This document shows positions 15,681 to 23,601 of a stretch of 64,000 nt of DNA, piece after piece. How positions within the stretch are numbered: position 1 is the first letter of the stretch; each line of letters begins with the position of its first letter. Origin of the DNA: Streptomyces sp. MP131-18 (GTDB lineage Bacteria > Actinomycetota > Actinomycetes > Streptomycetales > Streptomycetaceae); NCBI RefSeq assembly GCF_001984575.1, contig NZ_LZNS01000001.1, positions 1,166,717 through 1,230,716 of the forward strand, read 5' to 3'. The position numbers and the translations under genes are program-made. The notes beneath the pieces were generated by a model that worked only from the letters and a program-made list of their open reading frames with translations, did no database searches and had not been told where the DNA came from.

Positions 15681-17648
15681 TCAGGCCGGGCGCATCCGGA
15701 ACTCGTAGCGCTCCGGCAGCGGGTCACCGGTCAGCTCGGCCCACGTGTCGCTCAGGCACTCGTCGCCCTCCCGCAGATCGGCGACCTCGAACCCGGCGTC
15801 GAAGACCGCCCTGGCCGCGGCCGTCTCGCCCTGCGCGAGCAGGATGCGGGCGTGGAGCAGCCGGCAGCGGCCCGTCTCCCTGATCCCGGCCGGCAGCCGG
15901 TCGAAGACCCGCCGCGCGTCGGCCGTCCGGCCGCCCGCGAGCAGCAGCGGCACGGCCTCCCGGCCGAGCGCGGCCAGGGCGGGCAGCGGCACGCCCGCGG
16001 TGTCGAGCGCCAGCTCGGCCGCCGCCAGGGCGTGCCCCGCGGCCTGCTCGGCGTGGCCCGCGGCGGCGCGGGCCACGGCCAGGCAGCGCAGCACCCACGG
16101 AGTGGGGGCCGCGGCGAGCGCACGCTGCCAGCTGCGCTCCGCCTGCGCGCGGTCCCCGGCGTGCCACTGGGCCACGCCCAGGTGGTAGTCGGTCAGCGGG
16201 CCGCCCGGCGCGCACTCAAGGCGTTCCCGCCAGGCCGCGGAGACCGGCCCGGGCCCTGGCGGCTGCGCGGGGCCCGGCCGTTCCTCCGGCAGCCGCCCGG
16301 TGTCGAGCAGGTGCAGCCACGGCCGCTGCTCCTCCCCCAGCGCGGCCGGGTCGAACGGGGTGCCGGGCAGCTCGTACCCGCCGCGCGCGACTTCCAGGGC
16401 GCCCCAGCCGGTCGCCGTGTGCAGCATCTCCTTCGGGTCGAGGTCGGCGCAGGGCAGCCAGGCGGCGTAGGCCGCGTCCACCCGCGCCTGCGGCAGGGCG
16501 TCCGCCAGCCGCTCCGCGACGTGCGCGCGGGCCGCCGCCCAGTCCGTGCCGTGCACGAGCGCCGGGTCGCCGCTCAGCGGCCCGTACGCCTCCAGCCAGC
16601 TGACCTCGGCCCCGGCGGGCAGCGGCACGTGCTCCAGCTGGGTGCGGGCGAGGCCCGCCTGGATCTCGGCGTAGCCGGGCGTGCCCTCCTCGGTGAGCCA
16701 GCGCTGCCAGCGCCTGCCGCCAGGACCCGCGCCCCACACGAACAGCTTCCGCCCGCTCAGCCGCGCGGTCGAGGTCTGCACCAGGCCCGTGCCGTGCCCG
16801 TCCAGCGCGGCGATCCACTTCCTCGCCTCCCCCGGCACCTCGTAGAAGTAGTCCGCCGGGTAGTCGCCGTGCAGCGGGTAGCTGCGGTCCGCCCCGTCCC
16901 ATTCGGGCACCGGTATGCGGCGCAGCGTCCTGGCGTAGCCGAAGTGCCACGCCTCGTCGGCCGGGGCCAGCACGCGGGTTCCGTGGTCCTCGGGGACGGC
17001 GATGTTGGACCACCAGTACACGGGAACGGGCGCCTCGTGCGGATTGCGGATGCGCACGCCGACGAAGAGGTGGTCCGAGCCGTCCGGCAGCCACAGATCG
17101 ACCTGGAACGGCGTGTCCCGCAGCCGTTCCCACTCCCACAGCCGCAGCATCCGGCCGCCGCCGGGCGCGGGCACCACGGCGGCGTGCACCGGGGCACAGG
17201 ACAGGGTGGTGTGGCCGGTGGCGCCGATGTTCCACTCGATGCCGCCGGAGAACCAGGCGCCGTTGAGCGCGAAGTCCGCGGGCTGGAGCACCGGGTTGGT
17301 GTACAGCAGGTCCCGGCCGGACGGCTTGTGGTACAGGGAGTGGACCCGGCCGCCGAAGCCGGGCAGCACGGTGGCGCACAGCCGGTCGTTCTCGATGACG
17401 ACGGTGTCCAGCTCGGCGCGGGCCCTGCGGCGCCCGTAGCCGTCGAGGAGCCGGGTGGGCAGCACGGTGGTCAGCGGGGCGTACCCGACCTGTCGGGCCA
17501 TGTCCTGCGGCAGCGTGGCGCGCTGCCGTTCGTCGATGCGGTGGGCCTCGTCCCTGGGCAGCAGGGGCGGCAGCGGATTCTCCGGGCCCACGGGCGCGAC
17601 GGGCAGGGTCAGTGTGCTGCGTCGGATGGTCGTCGCGGTGCGTGCCAT
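15681..17648 (-). CDS. DUF5107-domain protein with C-terminal TPR repeats
   Basis: 655 residues from an ATG preceded by GGGAGGG. The N-terminal half (about 35-360) matches the DUF5107 beta-sandwich style seen in proteins that accompany carbohydrate utilisation genes: VLPGFGGRVHSLYHK and NGAWFSGGIEWNIG. The C-terminal part (about 490-650) has TPR-like helices, for example DYHLGVAQWHAGDRAQAERSW. There is no signal peptide. It lies directly upstream of, and in the same orientation as, the DeoR/ABC/dehydrogenase operon, with a 268-bp gap, so it may belong to the same sugar regulon. The biochemical activity of the family is not established. Confidence 0.8.
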   Translation of the reverse strand: MARTATTIRRSTLTLPVAPVGPENPLPPLLPRDEAHRIDERQRATLPQDMARQVGYAPLTTVLPTRLLDGYGRRRARAELDTVVIENDRLCATVLPGFGGRVHSLYHKPSGRDLLYTNPVLQPADFALNGAWFSGGIEWNIGATGHTTLSCAPVHAAVVPAPGGGRMLRLWEWERLRDTPFQVDLWLPDGSDHLFVGVRIRNPHEAPVPVYWWSNIAVPEDHGTRVLAPADEAWHFGYARTLRRIPVPEWDGADRSYPLHGDYPADYFYEVPGEARKWIAALDGHGTGLVQTSTARLSGRKLFVWGAGPGGRRWQRWLTEEGTPGYAEIQAGLARTQLEHVPLPAGAEVSWLEAYGPLSGDPALVHGTDWAAARAHVAERLADALPQARVDAAYAAWLPCADLDPKEMLHTATGWGALEVARGGYELPGTPFDPAALGEEQRPWLHLLDTGRLPEERPGPAQPPGPGPVSAAWRERLECAPGGPLTDYHLGVAQWHAGDRAQAERSWQRALAAAPTPWVLRCLAVARAAAGHAEQAAGHALAAAELALDTAGVPLPALAALGREAVPLLLAGGRTADARRVFDRLPAGIRETGRCRLLHARILLAQGETAAARAVFDAGFEVADLREGDECLSDTWAELTGDPLPERYEFRMRPA

Positions 17649-17755
17649 GGTCCCTCCCGTGGCCGGTGGCGTGATGACCATGGAACACGGCGTCGCCCCG
17701 GTGAACAACAGGGCAACGCCCGCACCGGCGCCGAGGGTTCAGCGGACGCGGGGCC

Positions 17756-17980
17756 TCACCTGCGGCGCGCGAAGTAGACGCCGCACAGGGCGCCGATGAC
17801 TCCTGGGGCGAGCAGCGCGAGCCACAGCGGCATCGTCACCTCGGGAATCAGCAGCCTGACCCTGGTCTGGCGGGTGTTCTCGAAGATGAAGATCAAGGTG
17901 AGCAGGGCGACCGCGGCGACGGTGATCCGTCCTGGCGTCCAGAATTCGCTGCCGCGCCTGCTTCTGGTGCTTGAGGTCAT
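17756..17980 (-). CDS. Small LapA-like (DUF1049) membrane protein
   Basis: 74 residues with two membrane helices: about 20-36 (VAAVALLTLIFIFENTR) and about 49-70. The pattern IFIFENTRQTRVRLLIPEVTMPL (quoted in part: FIFENTRQ, RLLIPEV) is typical of LapA/YciM-partner domain proteins, where an N-x(2-4)-F/V strand follows the first helix. It ends in a basic RRR tail. Its cellular role in actinobacteria is unknown. It lies between the DUF5107 gene and the CBS gene, apparently as a single unit. Confidence 0.75.
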   Translation of the reverse strand: MTSSTRSRRGSEFWTPGRITVAAVALLTLIFIFENTRQTRVRLLIPEVTMPLWLALLAPGVIGALCGVYFARRR

Positions 17981-18027
17981 GCTTCCAGGATGCGAGCGGC
18001 CGCCGCTTTCCGCCCGGCGAGCCGCTC

Positions 18028-18079
18028 ACCGCGGCCGGGCACCGCGGCCGGGCACCGCGGCCGGGCACCGCGGCCGGGC
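18028..18079. repeat. Four perfect copies of a 13-bp GC-only tandem repeat
   Basis: The unit ACCGCGGCCGGGC occurs at 18028-18040, 18041-18053, 18054-18066 and 18067-18079. Each contains the dyad CCGCGG. It lies in the gap between the LapA-like gene start and the CBS gene end, next to the hairpin at 18087-18108. Copy number may vary between strains. Confidence 0.85.
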
Positions 18080-18086
18080 ACGGAGA

Positions 18087-18108
18087 ACCCCCCGGTGGCC
18101 CGGGGGGT
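18087..18108 (-). terminator. Hairpin terminator behind the CBS gene
   Basis: ACCCCCCGG at 18087-18095 pairs perfectly with CCGGGGGGT at 18100-18108 across a 4-base loop. On the minus strand it is followed by TTCTCC. It sits 35 bases beyond the stop of the CBS-domain gene. Confidence 0.6.
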
Positions 18109-18142
18109 CCGCGCCGTGCGTCCGTCCGGGACGGGACGGTGC

Positions 18143-18559
18143 TCAGGCGTAGACCTGGGAGACGAAGTCGGCGAGCTGGTCGTCGGTGAGGACCTGCGCG
18201 AGGTCGGCCTCGCTGATCATGCCGACCAGGCGCTTGTCGCCGTCGATCACCGGCAGGCGGCGGATCTGGTGGGAGCCCATCTCCGACAGCACCTCGCCGA
18301 CGTCCGCCTCGCTGCCGATCCAGCGGGGGGTGCCCTGGCACAGCTCGCTCGCCGTGACCTGGGCCGGATCGTGGCCCGCGGCGACGCACTTCACCACGAT
18401 GTCGCGGTCGGTGATGATGCCGCACAGCCGCTCGTTGGTGTCGCTGACGGGCAGCGCGCCCACGTCCAGCTCGCGCATCAGCTGCGCGGCGCGGTCCAGC
18501 GTCTCCGTCTCCGGAATCCACTGGGCACCCGGGTTCATGATGTCCGCGGCGGTGGTCAT
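18143..18559 (-). CDS. Two-CBS-domain protein
   Basis: 138 residues made of two CBS domains. The first is about 8-62 (MNPGAQWIPETETLDRAAQLM region, ending IITDRDIVVKCVA); the second is about 75-130 (VGEVLSEMGSHQIRRLPVIDGDKRLVGMISEADLA, in pieces). The ATG follows GAGGAGGAACGTC. CBS pairs bind adenosyl ligands (AMP, ATP, SAM) and regulate partners; stand-alone actinobacterial copies are frequently dormancy or hypoxia-linked. No partner is encoded next to it. Confidence 0.9.
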   Translation of the reverse strand: MTTAADIMNPGAQWIPETETLDRAAQLMRELDVGALPVSDTNERLCGIITDRDIVVKCVAAGHDPAQVTASELCQGTPRWIGSEADVGEVLSEMGSHQIRRLPVIDGDKRLVGMISEADLAQVLTDDQLADFVSQVYA

Positions 18560-18659
18560 GACGTTCCTCCTCGGGTCGGTCGGTCTGAACGTCCTCACGC
18601 CATCGTCTCCCGGGACGCCGAGGTCCGCCATCCGAGTGAGCGACCGGCGGCCCCGGCCC

Positions 18660-20630
18660 TCAGCCGGCGGCGGGAAAGCGTTCCAGATACAGCGCCAGCT
18701 CGGCTTCGAGCGCCGTGCGGATGGTCTCCGCGCGGCGGAAGCCGTGGCCTTCCCCCGCGAACGTCAGGTAGGTGTGCGGCACGTCGCGGCCCTCGACGGC
18801 GGCGAGCAGCGCCTCCGCCTGGGCCGGCGGGCAGATCGGGTCGTCCAGGCCCTGGAGCAGCAGGAACGGCGTGGTGATGCGGTGCGCGTGGTGCACGGGC
18901 GAACGCTCCCGGTAGCGTTCGGCCGACTCGTCGGGCGGGCCGATCAGCGAGTCCAGGTAGCGGGACTCGAAGTCGTGGGTCAGCCCTGGGCCCCAGGCGG
19001 CGACGTCGAGCACCGGGTAGCTGATGGCCGCGCACGCGTACAGGCCGGCGGTCGCGGGCAGCGCGATGGAGGCGGCGGCGGTCCAGCCCCCGGCACTGCC
19101 GCCGCGGATCGCGAGCCCGGCCGGGTCCGCGGCGCCCTCGGCGACCAGGCTCCGCGCCACGGCGGCGCAGTCCTCGACGTCCACGACGCCCCACTGCCCG
19201 CGCAGCCGGTTGCGGTAGGCGCGGCCGTAGCCGGTGGAGCCGCCGTAGTCGACCACGGCGACGCCGATGCCGCGGGAGGTGAAGTAGGAGATCTCCAGGT
19301 CGAGGATGCCGGCGGAACGGGACGTCGGGCCGCCGTGCACCCAGATGACGAACGGCGGCCGGGTGCCGTCAGGACCGGCGGCGTCGGGACTGTGCGGCGG
19401 GTGGACCCGGGCGTGGACCTCGCGGCCGCCGGGACCGGTGAAGACCCGCTCCCGCGGCTGCGCGTGGTGGGCGGGGCCGACGGGGTCGCCGTGCCCCGCG
19501 GCGACGGTGCGGCAGTGCCCGGTGGCGGTGTCGAGGCAGACCAGCTCGTATCCGCGGTCGGGCCCCGCGGCGATGCCGGTGACCCGGGTGCCCCGGACGG
19601 CGAGCGACGCCTGCCACTCGGTCCAGGGACCCTGCGCGTCGGCGATGCCGCCGGTGGCCGGGTCGAGCACGGCGAGCACGGCGGTGCCGCGGCCGTGGAC
19701 GACGGCGATCGTGCCGTCGCCGAGCGGGGCGAACCAGCGGCTGCCGACGCGCCACAGGGCGTCGGCGAACTCCTCCTCGCGGGGGCACAGGTTTTCCGCG
19801 CGGCCGGTGTCCGGGTCGACTCGGTGCACGTTCCACCAGCCGGTGCGGTCGGTGGCCGCGAGCAGCGTGCCGTCCCGGTCCCACTCGGCCTGCGCGACCG
19901 ACTCCTCGGGACCCCCGATCAGGGTCCGCACCCCGCTGAAGGCGGGCCGCGGTCCTGGACCGACATCGGCGATCTTCAGCTCGGTGCCGTCCCAGGGCAT
20001 GCGCGGGTGGTCCCAGGCCAGCCACACCGCCCGGGTGCCGTCGGGGGACAGGCGCGGCCCGGTCACGAAGCGGTGCCGCGGGCCGTCCAGCTCGCGCAGC
20101 GCGGCGGGCTCGGCCGCGGCCGAGCCGTCCAGCGGCACCGCGACCGGCAGCCGCCGCACGGCGTCCGGGTCGTCGGCGTCCAGCTCCTCGAGCACGCACC
20201 AGACCTCTCCGAACGCGGCGTGGATCACCGGATCGCACCAGCGCAGGCCGCCGGTGCCGTCCCCGGGCGGCGTCAGCGGGCGCGGGGGCGTCCCGGCGTC
20301 CGGCTCGACGGCGTACAGGCGCTGATCGGCGAAGTGCGCGAAGACGACCAGCGGCCCCTCCGCGCCGCGGTCCAGGCCCGCCCAGGGCTGGCCGCCGTAC
20401 TCCATGACGCGGCTGCGGACGTTCCACGGCTGCGGCAGCACCGACTCCGCCGCGGCGGCGCCCGGCCGCAGGCGCATCAGCGCCCGGCGGCCGCCCTCGG
20501 CCGGGCGGGGCTCGGTCCACCACAGCTCCTCGCCGACCGAGCCGGCGTACTCCGGCCGGCCGTCGTGCGCGGCCACCAGGTCCGCGCCGATCGGGGAGGG
20601 CCACCTGCCGTACGGAACCTGGTCGGTCAC
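18660..20630 (-). CDS. S9-family prolyl-oligopeptidase-like peptidase
   Basis: About 656 residues, GTG start just behind AGGAGGACAG. The N-terminal two-thirds is a beta-propeller-like region. The C-terminal alpha/beta hydrolase domain (from about 390) has the nucleophile motif GGSAGG (near 480), the acid in LQGLDDPICPP (near 590) and the histidine in FAGEGHGFRRAE (near 630). The conserved PFVIWVHGGP lies at the domain start. There is no signal peptide, so cytosolic peptide breakdown is likely. It is the third gene of an operon behind an M55 D-aminopeptidase and an M20 peptidase, suggesting shared peptide catabolism. Confidence 0.88.
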   Translation of the reverse strand: MTDQVPYGRWPSPIGADLVAAHDGRPEYAGSVGEELWWTEPRPAEGGRRALMRLRPGAAAAESVLPQPWNVRSRVMEYGGQPWAGLDRGAEGPLVVFAHFADQRLYAVEPDAGTPPRPLTPPGDGTGGLRWCDPVIHAAFGEVWCVLEELDADDPDAVRRLPVAVPLDGSAAAEPAALRELDGPRHRFVTGPRLSPDGTRAVWLAWDHPRMPWDGTELKIADVGPGPRPAFSGVRTLIGGPEESVAQAEWDRDGTLLAATDRTGWWNVHRVDPDTGRAENLCPREEEFADALWRVGSRWFAPLGDGTIAVVHGRGTAVLAVLDPATGGIADAQGPWTEWQASLAVRGTRVTGIAAGPDRGYELVCLDTATGHCRTVAAGHGDPVGPAHHAQPRERVFTGPGGREVHARVHPPHSPDAAGPDGTRPPFVIWVHGGPTSRSAGILDLEISYFTSRGIGVAVVDYGGSTGYGRAYRNRLRGQWGVVDVEDCAAVARSLVAEGAADPAGLAIRGGSAGGWTAAASIALPATAGLYACAAISYPVLDVAAWGPGLTHDFESRYLDSLIGPPDESAERYRERSPVHHAHRITTPFLLLQGLDDPICPPAQAEALLAAVEGRDVPHTYLTFAGEGHGFRRAETIRTALEAELALYLERFPAAG

Positions 20631-20646
20631 CTGTCCTCCTGAAGGG

Positions 20647-22035
20647 TCAGAGCGCGCGCAGCGCCCGGTCGAGCACGCGGGTACCGAAGTGCAGGGCGTC
20701 CACCGGCACCCGTTCGTCGACGCCGTGGAACATGGCCTGGTAGTCGAAGCCCTGCGGCAGCCGCAGGGGCATGAAGCCGTAGCCGGTGACGCCGAGCCGC
20801 GAGAACTGCTTGGCGTCGGTGCCGCCCGACATGCAGTAGGGGATGACGTGCGCGCCGGGGTCGAAGTGACGGAGCGCCTCACGCATGACGGCGAACGCCG
20901 GGCCGTCCACGGGGGCCTGGAGCGGGATCTCGTGGTGCAGGTACTCCCAGTCGACGTCCGCGCCGGTCAGCCGGTCCAGGGTCGCGGTGAACTCCTCCTC
21001 GCCGCCGGGCAGGACGCGCCCGTCGACGTGGGCCCCGGCGCGGCCCGGGATGACGTTCACCTTGTAACCGCCGTCCAGCATGGTCGGATTGGCGCTGTTG
21101 CGGACGGTCGGCGCGATCAGCGCCGCGGCGGGGCCGAGGCGCGCGAGCAGGTCGTCCACCCCGGCGGCGAGCGCGGCGGGGTCCTCGGTGTCCAGATCGG
21201 GCAGCGGCCGGCCGTAGAGGGCTGCCAGCTCGGTCAGGGCGGCCCTGACCACGGGCGTGAGGCGCACCGGCCAGGTGTGCTCGCCGATGCGGGTGACGGC
21301 GGCGGCCAGGCGGGTGACGGCGTTCTCGTGGTTGATCTTGGAGCCGTGACCTGCGCGGCCGCGCGCGGCGAGGGTCAGCCAGGCGGTGCCGCGTTCCCCG
21401 GCGGCCACCGGGTAGAGGCGGCGGCCGTCGCCGGGGTGGAAGGTGAACGCGCCGGACTCGCCGATGGCCTCCGTGCAGCCCTCGAACAGCTCGGGCCGGT
21501 GCGCGACGAGGAAACCGGATCCGTACTGCGCCGTGTCCTCCTCGTCGGCGGTGAACGCGAGCACGATGTCGCGCCGGGGCCGCACCCCGGCGCGCGCCCA
21601 GGCGCGGACGACCGCCAGGACCATCGCGTCGGAGTCCTTCATGTCGACTGCGCCGCGGCCCCACACGACACCGTCGCGGATCTCGCCGGAGAACGGGTGC
21701 ACCTGCCACTCCGCCGGGTCGGCCGGAACGACGTCCAGGTGGCCGTGCACGAGCAGCGCGGGCGCGCCGGGGTCGCTGCCCGGCACGCGCGCCACCACGT
21801 TGGTGCGGCCCGGGGCCTTTTCCAGCAGCTGCGGGTCGAGGCCGGCCTCGGACAGGCGGGCCGCGACGTACTCGGCGGCCGCCCGTTCAGTGCCCTCGCC
21901 GCCGCCCCGGTTGGTGGTGTCCATGCGGATCAGGTCCGAGGTGAAGCGGACCGCCTCCTCGCACGCCACCGCGTCGATATGCGGCGGGGCTTGTGGGCCC
22001 GCCCCGCCGTGCTCCGCCGTCGTCTGCTCAGCCAT
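20647..22035 (-). CDS. M20-family metallopeptidase (dipeptidase/deacylase)
   Basis: 462 residues. Zinc ligands and catalytic residues are recognisable: LLVHGHLDVVP (near 95), WGRGAVDMKD (near 128) and TADEEDTAQYGS (near 163), with the late GGTDAKQF motif (near 410). A lid domain with RAGHGS lies in the middle. The start ATG overlaps the upstream M55 gene by 8 bases, and the S9 gene follows after 16 bases. M20 members cleave dipeptides or N-acyl amino acids; the coupling to a D-aminopeptidase hints at D-residue-containing peptides. Confidence 0.88.
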   Translation of the reverse strand: MAEQTTAEHGGAGPQAPPHIDAVACEEAVRFTSDLIRMDTTNRGGGEGTERAAAEYVAARLSEAGLDPQLLEKAPGRTNVVARVPGSDPGAPALLVHGHLDVVPADPAEWQVHPFSGEIRDGVVWGRGAVDMKDSDAMVLAVVRAWARAGVRPRRDIVLAFTADEEDTAQYGSGFLVAHRPELFEGCTEAIGESGAFTFHPGDGRRLYPVAAGERGTAWLTLAARGRAGHGSKINHENAVTRLAAAVTRIGEHTWPVRLTPVVRAALTELAALYGRPLPDLDTEDPAALAAGVDDLLARLGPAAALIAPTVRNSANPTMLDGGYKVNVIPGRAGAHVDGRVLPGGEEEFTATLDRLTGADVDWEYLHHEIPLQAPVDGPAFAVMREALRHFDPGAHVIPYCMSGGTDAKQFSRLGVTGYGFMPLRLPQGFDYQAMFHGVDERVPVDALHFGTRVLDRALRAL

Positions 22036-22864
22036 ACCATTCCTCCACCGCTGCCGATACCAGCGTCGTCACCGCCTTGAAGCAGCGGATTCCCTCATAC
22101 ATCGTCGGGGCGGTGTACGCCACCCGGCGCGGCCCGGTCTGCGTCACGCCGGGCACGATCGCGGCCGCGCCGGCCAGATGCTCCGCGTCGAACTCGATCT
22201 CGACGGTGCGCTCCCGCGGAGCGGCGGGCGGCCGGCGGACGGCGAGGGCCACGGCCTTCGCCGCGCCGGCCCTGATGTCGGCCGCGGTGCGCGCGGGGGT
22301 GCGGCAGACGGCGGCGTAGCGGGAGACGTAGTCCTTCACGGCGACGGCGGGCGCGTCCGGGGCGTAGCCGCGGGCGTCGGCGCAGGTGCGGTCGTCGCCG
22401 GTGACCAGGACCACGGGGGTGCCGTACTCCGCGGCGACCAGCGAGTTGAGCAGACCCTCGCCGGCCCGGACGCCGTCGACGAACACCCCGGTCAGGGAGT
22501 TGCCCAGGTAGGTATGGGCCAGCACACCCTCGTCGCCCGCGCCGGTGTGGTAGCCGACGAAGGCGATGCCGTCGACGTCGCCGCGCTGGACACCCTCCAC
22601 CATGCTCAGGTCCTTGTGCCGCCCGGTCAGCAGCTGCGCACGGTCGTCGAGCTGTTCGAGCAGGAGGTTGCGCATCGTCATGTGCGCCTCGTTGACGAGG
22701 ACTTCGGTCGCGCCGCCGTCGAAGAATCCGGCGATGGCCGCGTTCACGTCGGAGGTGAGCATGGGGCGGCAGCGCTGCCATTCGGGCGTGCCGGGCAGAC
22801 AGTCGGCGGGCCAGGTGACGCCGGTGGCCCCTTCCATGTCGGCCGAAACGAGAATCCTGGTCAT
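22028..22864 (-). CDS. M55-family D-aminopeptidase (DppA-like)
   Basis: 278 residues. The zinc-binding start ILVSADMEGATGV (D8, E10) is followed by VNEAHMTMRN and GYHTGAGDEGVLAHTYLG (quoted in part), which match DppA's metal and catalytic region. DppA-type enzymes remove D-amino acids such as D-Ala from short peptides. This gene is the first of a three-gene unit with M20 and S9 peptidases, overlapping the next by 8 bases. There is no transport gene in the operon. Recycling of peptidoglycan-derived peptides is a reasonable inference. Confidence 0.88.
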   Translation of the reverse strand: MTRILVSADMEGATGVTWPADCLPGTPEWQRCRPMLTSDVNAAIAGFFDGGATEVLVNEAHMTMRNLLLEQLDDRAQLLTGRHKDLSMVEGVQRGDVDGIAFVGYHTGAGDEGVLAHTYLGNSLTGVFVDGVRAGEGLLNSLVAAEYGTPVVLVTGDDRTCADARGYAPDAPAVAVKDYVSRYAAVCRTPARTAADIRAGAAKAVALAVRRPPAAPRERTVEIEFDAEHLAGAAAIVPGVTQTGPRRVAYTAPTMYEGIRCFKAVTTLVSAAVEEWYG

Positions 22865-22875
22865 GGGCCGCCACG

Positions 22876-23601
22876 TTACCCGCGGCGGCCGATGACCAGC
22901 CAGATCGACGGCAGGGCAAGGGGCGCGCCGTCGGCGCCGCATTCCGTGGTGGCCAGCGGCAGCGCCCCGCTGGCCAGCACGGACAGGCCGGCCGCGGCGA
23001 AGAGGGCCGGCAGCTCGTCCGCCGCCAGGGCGCCGGGGCTGATGCCGTGCTCGAAGACCGCGGCGAGGGCGGGCGGCGGTCCTTCCGGCCGCCGCATCAG
23101 CCCGGCCAGCTCGGCCTTCGCGGCCTCGGAGGGCTCGACCACGAAGCCGCGGCCCCGCGCGCCGAGCAGCGTGGCCAGTCCCGCGGCCAGGGCGGCCTGC
23201 TCCGCGGGCGGCGCCTGGTGCAGAACGCCCCGCAGGTAGACGTGGCAGTCGCCCAGCTCCTCGTGCAGCACGGCCGCCGCGGCCGGATCGGCGGCGTCCA
23301 CCTGCCGGAAGACGGGCCCGGCGGGCCCGGCCGCGCGGCGGGCCCGCGCGACGGCTTCCTCCGACAGGTCGACGCCGAGCACGGGGCCGGCGTGGTGGCG
23401 GGCGAGGTAGGCGGTCTGCGTGCCGTTGCCGCAGCCGACGTCGACCAGGGGCAGCGGCTCGGCGAAATGGGGTGCGAAGTGCGGCAGGTGGTCCGCGGCG
23501 ACCCGGCCGGGCGCCGCATCCCAGAAGACGGTCTCCCTGCCTTCCGGCGCGGCGCGCCAGAAGCCGTCCCAGGCATCGACGGATCGCGCGGTTCCGCTCA
23601 T
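22876..23601 (-). CDS. Class I SAM-dependent methyltransferase
   Basis: 241 residues from an ATG that follows AGGAGGAAGCG and overlaps the stop of the upstream phosphatase gene (ATGA). SAM motif I LVDVGCGNGTQTAYLA is near residue 50, VLGVDLSEEAVARA near 75, and YLRGVLHQAPPAEQ near 125. The N-terminus WDGFWRAAPEG resembles TPMT/thiopurine-like and related small-molecule methyltransferases. Coupling to a SpoIIE-type phosphatase is unusual and may mean only shared transcription. Substrate unknown. Confidence 0.82.
   Translation of the reverse strand: MSGTARSVDAWDGFWRAAPEGRETVFWDAAPGRVAADHLPHFAPHFAEPLPLVDVGCGNGTQTAYLARHHAGPVLGVDLSEEAVARARRAAGPAGPVFRQVDAADPAAAAVLHEELGDCHVYLRGVLHQAPPAEQAALAAGLATLLGARGRGFVVEPSEAAKAELAGLMRRPEGPPPALAAVFEHGISPGALAADELPALFAAAGLSVLASGALPLATTECGADGAPLALPSIWLVIGRRG

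Noticed and set aside
18028..18079. CRISPR-like array
   Set aside because: The 13-bp units are directly adjacent with no spacers and are GC-only; there are no cas genes.
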